A stretch of DNA of 29,989 nucleotides, from positions 1-29,989 of the forward strand of contig JWZX01002496.1 of NCBI GenBank assembly GCA_001275005.1. The letters are read 5' to 3'. Under the pieces are notes generated by a model. The model saw only the letters and a list, made by a program, of their open reading frames with translations. It made no database searches and was not told the origin of the DNA. Numbering within the stretch: position 1 is the stretch's first letter; each line of letters opens with the position of its first letter. The stretch comes from Chrysochromulina tobinii. Lineage: Eukaryota > Haptophyta > Prymnesiales > Chrysochromulinaceae. This document shows positions 7,801 to 14,385 of this stretch, in pieces. The translations under genes were made by a program, and so were the position numbers.

Positions 7801-8535
7801 CTTAGGGCGGCCGCGAGCCAACGCCTCGCGGCGGCCGCAGCTGCGAGCGAGCGGGCGAAGGATGCATTGAGCGCCACCATCGATGAGTTGTCCACGATGC
7901 GGGCAGAGAACGACGCGCTGCATCGGCAGTTGGGCGCTCTCGAGAAGCGCCTCGCGACATCGGCCGCGGCGGCGGACGCGACAGCCTCTGTGCTGGAGCA
8001 GCGCACTCTTGATGCGGAGAGGGCGTCCAAGGCGCACGCGCAGCGCGCGGCCCAGCTGCGTGCGGAGCTCGAGCGTTCGCAACGTGAGCTGCTCGCGACG
8101 AAGGCAGGGGCGGAGGCGGCAGCATCGCTTAGCCCGGTGTCGAGGCCGACTTCAGCGTCGCGCGGCTGGCGCACGACCTTCAGCCCCGACTGGAAGAAGG
8201 ATGCTGACGCCAGCGAGTGGCTCGAGAAGCGCAATGCGCTCGTCGCGCAGACAATGGCATCGCCGGCCCAAAAGAGCCCGATTCGCCGCAGCCTGCCGAC
8301 CTCCCCCACGCACTCACACACGCGGACGCCTTCCGAGTACCGCATGCGCAAAAATGAGCTCGAGCATGGTAGATCGCTCCCAGGCGACCCGACGACGACC
8401 GTCGCGTACCGCAGCGGCTTCGCGTGGTCCCAGTACGCCTTTGACGGCCCGACGCTTGCAATTCAGCTTAAGGAGGACGAGGAGGCCGAGGAGGCGAGAG
8501 AGTCACGGCAGGCGACGCCCCGACATGGCGTCTGA
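4807..8535 (+). CDS. Sfi1-like Trp/Arg-repeat protein with EF-hand-like loop and C-terminal coiled coil
   Basis: 1242 aa. Residues about 200-985 hold roughly two dozen degenerate helical units around an Ala/Leu, then a Trp and basic residues (for example ALRRWRERR, RAINSWASHV, RACNSWHAVAQ, RAFRTWRALL), spaced about 25-40 residues apart. This is the pattern of Sfi1 repeats, which in the known family form a long helix binding centrins at spindle poles and basal bodies. Residues 989-1105 form a heptad-rich coiled coil (LRENDELRSQL, LEKRLATSA, LRAELERSQREL). The N-terminus has a Pro-rich stretch, a duplicated module (residues 30-54 and 116-142) and between them an EF-hand-like loop (D76, D78, I83, E87). 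The tail is Ser/Pro-rich with SP/TP sites. A basal-body or cytoskeletal fibre role is inferred. The repeats are too diverged to be certain that centrin is the partner. Confidence 0.85.
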   Translation: MSAAKLLALERRMQRIQPPPAPPKKPTPAPIALPESPPTKSTGQDSRFATPTKSTGSVSEAELVEAHAHALLTSADTDVKSTIGVDEFVKFVTASPTLLDILKLAADLRAKPASSPIALPESLLTRTTAAAQDWLFATPTKSLVNSPFAKAISPSTMVQSRRRSLLSTEVAQLPETRKLRNCRAQDEHDLFSMQLSSARIVEDLLQRAGDEARWRRQRNELIRGWLSLVSAALCGQAKMRAHDLNLRAGWHALRQHARSWLERRRVSDGCRRLFIRALDACRARALRRWRERRVLWRANQIRLHLAIKLWCQRSPAPALRRWQTFVYERFILRHGLCTWRRWQSRRAINSWASHVWQVRLLRQLGRKALTAILHRRSRCAFNSWVGHASTSAEACQAFGRGGAVSVLGGQRRAFHSFHIAAAQRRAALGALYRGAAALVHRSLTVSWKSLRAWRANCRHAIALMRNAHHALLHRQSRRAWNRWSDACHLRRVDLNLLRKGASVFSRRLERRLWNELKAKSASHRRRRHLMQLTIAKLVHLRLVRAWNVWRPASVEGQLQMRRVAASVGQWQRRGARSACLQWCSVGRMRTILRRGASGLLARALRRACNSWHAVAQARMRGIRLLRRGIMAFANGLKRRMWNHLTEAASQARRHRQLIADARSRLGRQGVSRALASWAAAAGLRGQQSIIVLRALGSWEQRQLRRACNSWHAAAQARMRGIRLLRRGIMAFANGLKRRMWNHLAARAALSRQQRALFPIALGRLYSRGRTRAWNAWVCATSGRQREQRRLWNACLEWQRRGMRRPWFHWRYVSRMRTKGLVALRNLAGRQARRAFNSWLAFWLRVTRAVRNLALSRGGFRFGKQRRAMNTWTAFQSSRVAIAAKLYMSAASLVLAQHARAFRTWRALLHGRKRTCLLHVLLRRSQSRRAVALLFRVWRVASLAQSTLRKIAVRLGSQARWPRREALRTAMLTWKNQLRKGYKLIASTALRENDELRSQLRAAASQRLAAAAAASERAKDALSATIDELSTMRAENDALHRQLGALEKRLATSAAAADATASVLEQRTLDAERASKAHAQRAAQLRAELERSQRELLATKAGAEAAASLSPVSRPTSASRGWRTTFSPDWKKDADASEWLEKRNALVAQTMASPAQKSPIRRSLPTSPTHSHTRTPSEYRMRKNELEHGRSLPGDPTTTVAYRSGFAWSQYAFDGPTLAIQLKEDEEAEEARESRQATPRHGV
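4894..5232 (+). repeat. Duplicated N-terminal module in the Sfi1-like gene
   Basis: Nucleotides about 4894-4968 and 5152-5232 encode two related peptides, each starting PIALPES and ending FATPTKS, with about 25-residue spacing between the two marks. The EF-hand-like loop lies between the copies. DNA identity is still visible (CCCTACCTGAGTCG and CGCCCACAAAGTCG in both), so the duplication is fairly recent. Confidence 0.8.
5302..5361. repeat. 24-bp inverted repeat inside coding sequence
   Basis: Arms 5302-5325 and 5338-5361 are reverse complements with one mismatch, around a 12-base loop. The left half itself contains an 18-bp perfect palindrome (GGAAGTTGCGCAACTTCC, 5310-5327). Positions 5308-5325 and 5333-5350 are also direct copies of one another. 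It stays in frame and encodes the region TEVAQLPETRKLRNCRAQDE. Confidence 0.9.
6623..7035 (+). repeat. 116-bp near-identical direct duplication within the Sfi1-like gene
   Basis: 6623-6738 and 6920-7035 differ at only about two positions and are offset by 297 bp (99 codons), so reading frame is kept. Each encodes RACNSWHA(V/A)AQARMRGIRLL through RRMWNHL, about 38 residues. Sequence on either side of the copies does not match. This indicates recent intragenic duplication or gene conversion. Confidence 0.92.
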
Positions 8536-8914
8536 GGGTGGTGTCGCGTGAGGGGCTGGGGGCTTTCAAAAACGTACATGTACAACGAGAGCGTGGTCGT
8601 GAAGCAACCGCGCTGCTCGTCTTCAACCTTTGTGTGTTGTGTGTGTGTTGTGTGCGTGTGGGAACTCGGTGTGTAGCTGGTTGTGGAGACGTACGGTAAT
8701 CCCGCCGTGGGTTTGCCCCCGAGCACGCTCGGAGGGGGAACGGGGTGAGGATCGAGGGTGTGGAGACTGGTCGTACACAATCTATTTCACGACACCATTG
8801 CAGGTCGTCTGTTCACAGACGAAACGCGTCTGTTCACAGGCGCGCCTCATCCACAGCTTTTGCGGACTTCGGCCGCAAGTTTGACGCGCCACAAAATGCA
8901 CGAGCACGTGATTC
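8536..8914. other. Spacer with GT-rich and TTCACAG repeats
   Basis: About 380 bp. 8630-8662 is a TGTGTG-rich run. CGTCTGTTCACAG occurs twice at 8806 and 8827 (21-bp period), the first forming a small GTCTG/CAGAC hairpin. No gene is seen. It should hold the 3' end of the Sfi1-like gene and the promoter of the exonuclease gene. Confidence 0.4.
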
Positions 8915-9712
8915 ATGTTGGCACGTGCAAAAGGAGGGCCGCCCTCTTCAGCTGTCGTCACGCTGCTCTCAAACTGGGGCTTCGCGCCTAGCGATGCGCA
9001 TCATCTCGAGAGGCGGCACCCCGGCTCAGGCTACGATGAATTTTCAGAGACGCTCCGAGCCATCGACACGCTCAGCCTGTTGCCGGGCCGAGCCCGTCAT
9101 CTGTTAAGGGTGAGCCGATCGCTCGCTGCCCTTCGTGACGAGTGCTCCACACCTCGGACTTGGTGCACGTACAAGCAGGGCCTTTGCAACTGTGGCAGGG
9201 CATCAGCCGGCGCTCCTGATGTGAGCCCGCCTGCGCTGCCGCCCGTACCGTCACAAGTGCTGTCGCTGGATTGCGAATTTCGTCCTTGGCGGGTGGCCGC
9301 GGTGGATGAGCGGCGCATCGTGAGCCTCGACGTGCTGATCCCCGATCGGCATTCGTTCCCGATGATCCCGGGTGTCCTCGCATGCGATCGCAAGGCGCTC
9401 CAATTCGCTGAGATCGCCGAGGTGCGCCTGCGGCTCCTCGAGCACATGGCGCGCGGCGGCACGATCATCGGCCACACGATCGAGCACGACCTCACGGCGC
9501 TGGGCCTGTCGAAGGAGCAACGGCCGGCGGGTGCGCGCGTGCTGGACGTCGCGCGCACGGACGAGAGCGGCCGCACCGTGCCGCTGCGCACGATGGCGTC
9601 GGACGATCTCGGGCTCGAGATGCACGGCAAAGGCGAGCGCCACTGCGCGGTGCAGGACGCGGAGGTGGCGATGCGGTTGTACCTGCTGCAGAGAGATGCG
9701 GGGGGCTCTTAA
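8915..9712 (+). CDS. DEDDh 3'-5' exonuclease (REXO4/ISG20-like) with degenerate CCCH finger
   Basis: 265 aa. The C-terminal 150 residues are a DEDDh exonuclease: motif I LDCEF (D119, E121), motif II GHTIEHDLTALGL (D192) and motif III HCAVQDAEVAMRLYLL (H243, D248). GHTIEHDLTAL followed by a VLDVART-type strand is typical of the RNA exonuclease 4 / ISG20 group, which trims RNA 3' ends and in REXO4 acts in pre-rRNA processing. Upstream, C77, C84, C91 and C93 in ECSTPRTWCTYKQGLCNCG resemble the first part of a CCCH zinc finger (C-x-Y-x-x-G-x-C), but the final C-x3-H is missing. The first 75 residues are unrecognised. The ATG at 8915 is the first in frame, and an upstream exon cannot be ruled out. 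Substrate is inferred only. Confidence 0.85.
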   Translation: MLARAKGGPPSSAVVTLLSNWGFAPSDAHHLERRHPGSGYDEFSETLRAIDTLSLLPGRARHLLRVSRSLAALRDECSTPRTWCTYKQGLCNCGRASAGAPDVSPPALPPVPSQVLSLDCEFRPWRVAAVDERRIVSLDVLIPDRHSFPMIPGVLACDRKALQFAEIAEVRLRLLEHMARGGTIIGHTIEHDLTALGLSKEQRPAGARVLDVARTDESGRTVPLRTMASDDLGLEMHGKGERHCAVQDAEVAMRLYLLQRDAGGS

Positions 9713-9787
9713 AAGGGATACTGTGTTCGCAGCTGGCCGTACACACAGCAAGGTGATTGAGTGAGTAAGGGGCGCACTCCCTCTCCC

Positions 9788-9965
9788 ACTGAGCTTCAAA
9801 ATCACGGTGGTGGGGAAGATAATAGAGTGTGTGAATCCAGAAAGACGACCTCCACCTACCCCTTTGGGTCAATCACTGAGTTCAAAATCAGGTCGTGGGG
9901 ACGATACGTGTGTGAATCCAGAAAGAATACCGCTCCCCCGTAGTAGTACCCCTTTGGGTCAATCA
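9788..9965. repeat. Diverged tandem duplication, about 87-bp unit
   Basis: Unit 1 (9788-9874) and unit 2 (9875-9965) share ACTGAG-TTCAAAATCA near the start, GTGTGTGAATCCAGAAAGA in the middle and ACCCCTTTGGGTCAATCA at the end, with small indels between. Confidence 0.9.
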
Positions 9966-10298
9966 TGAATCAACGTGATTGTGGCAGACAGCACTGACAG
10001 CAGACTGTGAGGTCTCAGCTCGATTGACGTTTCACGTTACAGGTGACACGTGGTCACGTGCAGGGTCGGAGGGCGTTGTGTAAATTATTCACAAACGTCC
10101 ATTCAACAAGATGTCGTTGTCGTGAGACTACCGTCGTAGTTCTCGGACCATAAAGCATAACAATTAACATACTGATGAAATCCTTCTCTGGTCGTCTCCT
10201 CGACTCGACTCCTCGACGTTAAAGATGTGACGGGGTTGTGACGCGGGGCTACATAGAGAGTAGGTGCGTTGCGGTCTCAAAACTAAACTAAAGTCAAT

Positions 10299-10404
10299 CG
10301 TCACCGAACGTCGAACACAAATTAAAAGATTGCATGCAACGTCAATGCCACCGTCACCGAACGTCGAACACAAATTAAAAGATTGCATGCAACGTCAATG
10401 CCAC
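10299..10404. repeat. Perfect tandem duplication, 53-bp unit, upstream of the calmodulin-like gene
   Basis: 10299-10351 and 10352-10404 are identical. Each unit contains CGTCACCGAACGTCGAACAC and the palindrome TTGCATGCAA. The second copy ends directly before a TATA-like box, so the array may carry upstream promoter elements. Confidence 0.93.
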
Positions 10405-10405
10405 G

Positions 10406-10412
10406 TATAAAT
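10406..10412 (+). promoter_or_regulatory. TATA-like box
   Basis: TATAAAT lies 86 bp before the chosen start of the calmodulin-like gene and right after the 53-bp tandem repeat. A transcript starting about 30 bp downstream would have a leader of about 60 nt and would exclude the ATG at 10411 as the translation start. Confidence 0.5.
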
Positions 10413-10497
10413 GCATAACGCCCTCATTAATTTTACTCATCAAAAAGTCTTTTGCTACATCCACTTTCACAAAAGACTTCATTTACAAAAAGACTTC

Positions 10498-11278
10498 ATG
10501 GGCAGCTCCCTCAGTGGGCAGCTTTCGATGGGCAGCTCCCTCTCGGAGTTGATATCCTCTTGCAAAGCGCGCATTCGAACGCATGTCGGAGCGCAGAAGG
10601 GCAAGGATAGCATTTCGATAGTCGACAAGATCACTGATGCGCAGCTGCACGAGTTCCACGAAGCTTTCTCATTCTTCGACAAGGTGTGTTCAAGAGTATA
10701 GGCTCCTGCCGTCGGCTTCGCAGTGGGGGGGGTGGCGCTTGGAGCGCGTCTTTAGCAGTGCTTTAGCCGTCTCGCTCACAGACGGCGCGTGCGCTCTCAT
10801 TCACAGGATGGAAGCGGCAGAATCGATGCCGGAGAGCTGAAGGACCTGATGGCGTCGGTGGGGCAGAACCCGACTGACGAAGAGATCCAGGAGATCATAT
10901 TTCTTGCAGATTCTGATGACTCAGGGGACATCGATTTTGCCGAGTTTGTAGCATTGATTGCGCACAGAAATCAGGGCCAGACGAGCGAGACGCTCAAGGC
11001 GGCCTTTTCCGTCTTCGACACGTCCGGGGACGGCTTCATCAACGCCGTGGAGATGCAGCGCGTCATGCTTAACGTAGGTGAGCCAGTGACGCTCGAGGAC
11101 GTTGAGCAGGTGATCAGGAAAGTGGATCAGAATGGTGACGGCGCGATCGACTACGTCGAATTCACAAAGGTGCGATCGTGAGTTCGTGACGCCAACAGCT
11201 GGACGCCAAACTCACAACCACACCGCCTGTCGTTGCTCACAGATCATTGTCAACGATCATGACAAATCACTTCTATGA
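10498..11278 (+). CDS. Calmodulin-like protein, four EF-hands, three exons, possible N-myristoylation
   Basis: The spliced model is exons 10498-10683, 10807-11169 and 11243-11278 (194 aa). Four canonical 12-residue EF loops are seen: DKDGSGRIDAGE (split between exons 1 and 2), DSDDSGDIDFAE, DTSGDGFINAVE and DQNGDGAIDYVE. The linker GQNPTDEEIQEII and the start ITDAQLHEFHEAFSFFDK match calmodulin rather than centrin. An N-terminal extension of about 45 residues begins MGSSLSGQLS, which fits the N-myristoylation pattern (Gly2, Ser6), so a membrane-attached Ca2+ sensor is inferred. The ATG at 10411 is in frame but overlaps the TATA-like box and gives an odd His/Phe-rich leader. Without the second intron the protein would end VRS at 11181. 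The spliced end IIVNDHDKSLL fits the usual calmodulin length better. Confidence 0.88.
10684..10806 (+). other. Intron 1 of the calmodulin-like gene (123 bp, phase 0)
   Basis: Donor AAG|GTGTGT and acceptor TTCACAG|GAT. It contains an in-frame TAG shortly after the donor. Removing it joins ...FFDK to DGSGRID..., restoring a complete first EF loop, which is strong evidence for the splice. Confidence 0.93.
11170..11242 (+). other. Intron 2 of the calmodulin-like gene (73 bp, phase 0)
   Basis: Donor AAG|GTGCGA and acceptor GCTCACAG|ATC. The acceptor resembles that of intron 1. Joining gives EFTK-IIVNDHDKSLL then stop. The alternative is that the gene stops at 11181 without this intron. Confidence 0.65.
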
Positions 11279-11350
11279 CGGTTCCGACACTGCATGACAC
11301 ACAACACAGCGCTGCTCGACCCATGTATCGACCTAACGCCCCGAGACATG

Positions 11351-11396
11351 GAGTGAGTGAGTGAGTGATAAGTGAGAGAGTGAGTGAGTGAGTGGG
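11351..11396. repeat. GAGT microsatellite
   Basis: Runs of GAGT (GAGTGAGTGAGTGAGTG...) broken once by ATAAGTGAGA, in the 236-bp spacer between the calmodulin-like and coiled-coil genes. It is followed by a GGCGGC-rich patch (11407-11448). Confidence 0.9.
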
Positions 11397-11514
11397 AGAC
11401 ACGCACGGCGGCGGTGGCGGCAGCACCAGGGCGGGTGGCGGCGGCGGCCACGCTTCCGAGAGATAGGATGTAGACGCAACTGATGAGATGGCGCGCCGAA
11501 CTGCATCGTAATGC

Positions 11515-12852
11515 ATGCACGTTCGCAAATTTTTTCGGTTTTTCATGGGTCTCGAGACGATCGTCAGTGAACGCCGGTCTGAAAGGCAGCCTGAGTCAGC
11601 CATGCAGGGCGTGCAGGCGTCTACGACGATCGCGGACACGCCGCGGTCCCGCCCACCGGTACGGTCGCTGAGTGACAGATTGTTCAAGGCCATACACACC
11701 GCGTCAATACTCGAGTCAGCTCCTCAGCCCCAGTCCAGATTCGATCCGGTTCTCGAACAGCAGGTCAGCGCCCTCAAGGCCCAGCTCAAGGCTGCGGTCG
11801 TCCGGGAGCACGAACTTCGCGAGGCGGCGGAGATGCGGGTGCTCGAGATGAAAGGCATGCCCATGCTCCGCAAGATGGCTGACTCGCAAATTCGTGCTCT
11901 CAAGGAGGCGGCTGCTGCCGAGCAGGCCATGAGAGATGCAGCAACGACGCATGAGCAGGCGATGGGAGAGGTTGCGACTGCGTTCGAGCAGGAGCTGAGG
12001 TTCGCAGCGGCAGCACATGAGACGGCGCTCACACAGGCCAACGAGGCAGGCATGGCGAGGGAAGTTGCAGTCCGCAGGAGGCATGAGGCAGAGTTGCAAG
12101 TGCTCCGCGCGACCTTATGCGTAGAGCTCGCCGCGCACGAATGCGCGGCAGAGACAAGCATCGCGGCCCAGCGGCAGGCGCAGGATGCTACATCAGCTGC
12201 GGCTGCGAGGCAAAATGTCGAGCTGCGAGCCCACGTCGAGTGCCTCGAGGCCATGCTCGACCTCGCTCACCGAGCTCGCGACGAAGCTTCGGGGGCGAAA
12301 GAGCTGGCTGTGAACGCTGCGGCAGAGGCGCTGCAGCAGAGAGCAGAGGCGCTCCTCGCCATTAATGAGGCGAACTCGGCGAGAGATGAGGCTCTGAAGG
12401 CCAAGGCAGTGGCCGAGGCGGTACGGGAGGCGGCAGAGAGGAGTCGGAATGCGACTGAGGCCGCGCTGCGGCAGCTGCGGCACGCGCATGCTAAGGCGTG
12501 CAGCGAGGCGGTGGAGCAGGCCCAGCAGGCCGCTGTGCTGCAAAGCGCGCGGGAGCTCGGGCGCGCACACGCATGCATGCAGCGGGAGCTCGATGAGGCG
12601 CGGGCGCGGATGCAGCAGCAGCTTGATGAGCTCGCAATACGAGCGACGGAGGAGCTCGACAGAGGCATGGCGGCAGCCTCGAGGATCGCCGAGCAGGCGA
12701 AGCTGCAGGCAACGGACGCAACCGCGACTCGGGGGCTGCCCGCAGCTGCACCGCCTGCAGCATCCACAGCAGCCACAGCAGCCACAGCAGCCACAGCCGA
12801 GCAACCAACGTCGGCATCCCGCCGGGGTCACATGTGTACGACATTGTCTTAG
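11515..12852 (+). CDS. Ala/Glu-rich long coiled-coil protein
   Basis: Up to 445 aa, with no enzymatic motif recognised. From about residue 80 to 405 the sequence is almost pure amphipathic helix rich in Ala, Glu, Arg and Gln (LEQQVSALKAQLKAAVV, REHELREAAEMRVLEMK, ELDEARARMQQQLDELA), which implies an extended coiled coil. Such proteins are typically cytoskeletal or centrosomal scaffolds; that role is inferred. Residues 1-80 are basic and Ser/Pro-containing (TPRSRPPVRSLSDRLFK). The C-terminal 40 residues become an Ala/Thr simple repeat coded by CAGCCACAG units at 12767-12800, then SRRGHMCTTLS. Start choice is uncertain: ATGs at 11515, 11545 and 11602 are in frame, and 11602 has the best -3 purine. 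It lies between an EF-hand gene and a glycosyltransferase-like gene, all rightward. Confidence 0.75.
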   Translation: MHVRKFFRFFMGLETIVSERRSERQPESAMQGVQASTTIADTPRSRPPVRSLSDRLFKAIHTASILESAPQPQSRFDPVLEQQVSALKAQLKAAVVREHELREAAEMRVLEMKGMPMLRKMADSQIRALKEAAAAEQAMRDAATTHEQAMGEVATAFEQELRFAAAAHETALTQANEAGMAREVAVRRRHEAELQVLRATLCVELAAHECAAETSIAAQRQAQDATSAAAARQNVELRAHVECLEAMLDLAHRARDEASGAKELAVNAAAEALQQRAEALLAINEANSARDEALKAKAVAEAVREAAERSRNATEAALRQLRHAHAKACSEAVEQAQQAAVLQSARELGRAHACMQRELDEARARMQQQLDELAIRATEELDRGMAAASRIAEQAKLQATDATATRGLPAAAPPAASTAATAATAATAEQPTSASRRGHMCTTLS

Positions 12853-12987
12853 CGCTTTTGAGTCGTTGATAGGAATGAGGAGCACTTGCGGTCGTGCACA
12901 GCTAGCGAAGCATGCACTCGTGCATGCATTTGACATGTTTCTCTCGCACGGACCATTGGGAAGGAGTTATAGGAATCCCACGATGAC

Positions 12988-14385
12988 ATGACGACCGAAA
13001 GCACTCAGATCCTGCTGAGTCACCTGATCGTGGGAATTGCAGCGCATGTGCCTCCAGCCGGTCGTCCAGTCACGCCTCGCCACTTACCGAACACGCTTGA
13101 ATGCATCCGAACATGGCACAAAATTGTCGGAAAGGTTGAGCTGACGGTCTTTACCAACAATGGGTCTGCCGTGTGGCCTGTGGTGAAGCAGAGTTTATTG
13201 CCGCTGCCACAGGGCTGGAAGGTGGCAGTGACGTCTTCAGAGGCTGGAGCCGTGACCGATTTGCGCGTGCGTCGTCGAGCTAACCCTTTTGGGCTCACTC
13301 ATGCTCACTTGCACTCCTGGGCGGCTATTGTGGCCGACTTGACGTCCACGGCCTCAGCCTTCGTCCATCTTGAGGATGATGTCTGCCCAAGCGCCGACTC
13401 ACTGTTGAGCTGGGCTCGAGACACTGCGCTGCTCCAAGCTGCCGGGGCAAGCGACGCTGGATTCCAGCGCGGCTTTTACCGCTACGAGGTGACGCGACCC
13501 GCTCACGAGATGCAGTGGCATCGTGTCAAGGGCCTCAAGACAGCGAGCGCGAGCGCCACCAAGTACACGGCCGAGTTCATCAATACGCGCGCCGCGCAGT
13601 GGCGAGCTGCTCATAACGTGAGCCTCGGTGAGCGATTCCTGCTCGATGAGAGACTTCACCGTCGCTTCAAATCGTCGACGTGTGATGGGCTCCCGTGCAG
13701 GCTCGACGGGAAGCTCGACGACAGCCCCGGCACGAGATCCGGCCGCGTCCTTGCGGCGAGCAATGTGAGCGGCAGCACGGCGAGCTGGTGCAGCAATTAT
13801 CCCACGCTGGTTGTGCATCCGCCCGGGCAGCAGAAGCCGCGAGCATTCATCGCTCTGTCGAATCCCTACAGCGCTATCACAGCAGCACGCAGGGAACTCG
13901 TGGCCACCTTTCTGCTGCACTCGCGCGGCTGGAATACTCGATGGACCAATACCAGCACGCAAACTGTGGTTGGTGCAAGGTCCACCAACAGCACGGCACC
14001 GTTTGGCACGGAGCCTGATCGCACTACCCATCGAACACGATACAAGGCGTATGGAGTGCGAGAGTACGGCTCGGGCACGTTTGACTACGCGCACGAATTC
14101 GTCCACTTCCAATCGGCGGGGGACTGGCCGGCCGGCCAGTTGGACGATGTGCTCAAGGTAAGTAAAGGGCATCGCGGCGGCATGCGGCGAGTATTGGTGC
14201 CCCTCGTCCACGATGGGTCTCGGCCTCTCCATCTACGCTGGAGGCTCGACACTATCGCTGGCGTGCACCATATGTCGGATCGAGTCGTCAATGGGCCGCG
14301 TAAAGGATGGGTGGAGATGAGCTCTGCAAGATATCGAGAACACGAGGTGGTGCACTGCACGACACTCAGTACCGGCCCCTGGTAG
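12988..14385 (+). CDS. Putative GT-A-type glycosyltransferase with LEDDV motif
   Basis: 465 aa. It begins HLIVGIAAHVPP, a nucleotide-sugar-domain-like first strand, then VELTVFTNN. NPFGLTHAHLHSW (residues 99-111) and FVHLEDDV (125-132), followed by GFQRGFYRYEV (158-168), match the NPF-LTW...YLEDDI...GF-RYE pattern I know from uncharacterised eukaryotic glycosyltransferase-like proteins. EDD is the probable metal-binding acidic motif. Several N-x-S/T sites (NVSL, NVSG, NTST, NSTA) are present, but no signal peptide or membrane segment is visible at this start, so an upstream exon may be missing. A perfect 5' splice site (AAG|GTAAGT) lies at 14158, yet the downstream frame keeps a plausible domain end (RRVLVPLV, GVHHMSD), so I favour no intron. 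Substrate is unknown. Confidence 0.72.
   Translation: MTTESTQILLSHLIVGIAAHVPPAGRPVTPRHLPNTLECIRTWHKIVGKVELTVFTNNGSAVWPVVKQSLLPLPQGWKVAVTSSEAGAVTDLRVRRRANPFGLTHAHLHSWAAIVADLTSTASAFVHLEDDVCPSADSLLSWARDTALLQAAGASDAGFQRGFYRYEVTRPAHEMQWHRVKGLKTASASATKYTAEFINTRAAQWRAAHNVSLGERFLLDERLHRRFKSSTCDGLPCRLDGKLDDSPGTRSGRVLAASNVSGSTASWCSNYPTLVVHPPGQQKPRAFIALSNPYSAITAARRELVATFLLHSRGWNTRWTNTSTQTVVGARSTNSTAPFGTEPDRTTHRTRYKAYGVREYGSGTFDYAHEFVHFQSAGDWPAGQLDDVLKVSKGHRGGMRRVLVPLVHDGSRPLHLRWRLDTIAGVHHMSDRVVNGPRKGWVEMSSARYREHEVVHCTTLSTGPW

Larger units (their letters stand above)
9713..10405. other. Spacer with two tandem duplications, no gene seen
   Basis: About 690 bp between two rightward genes, AT-richer towards the right. 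It contains an 87-bp and a 53-bp tandem duplication (separate entries) and the upstream region of the calmodulin-like gene. Open frames here are short and not protein-like. Confidence 0.5.

Noticed and set aside
10498-11278. Centrin identity for the EF-hand gene
   Set aside because: The linker GQNPTDEEIQ and the EF-hand context are calmodulin-type, and no centrin-specific N-terminus is present, although a centrin beside an Sfi1-like gene would have been attractive.
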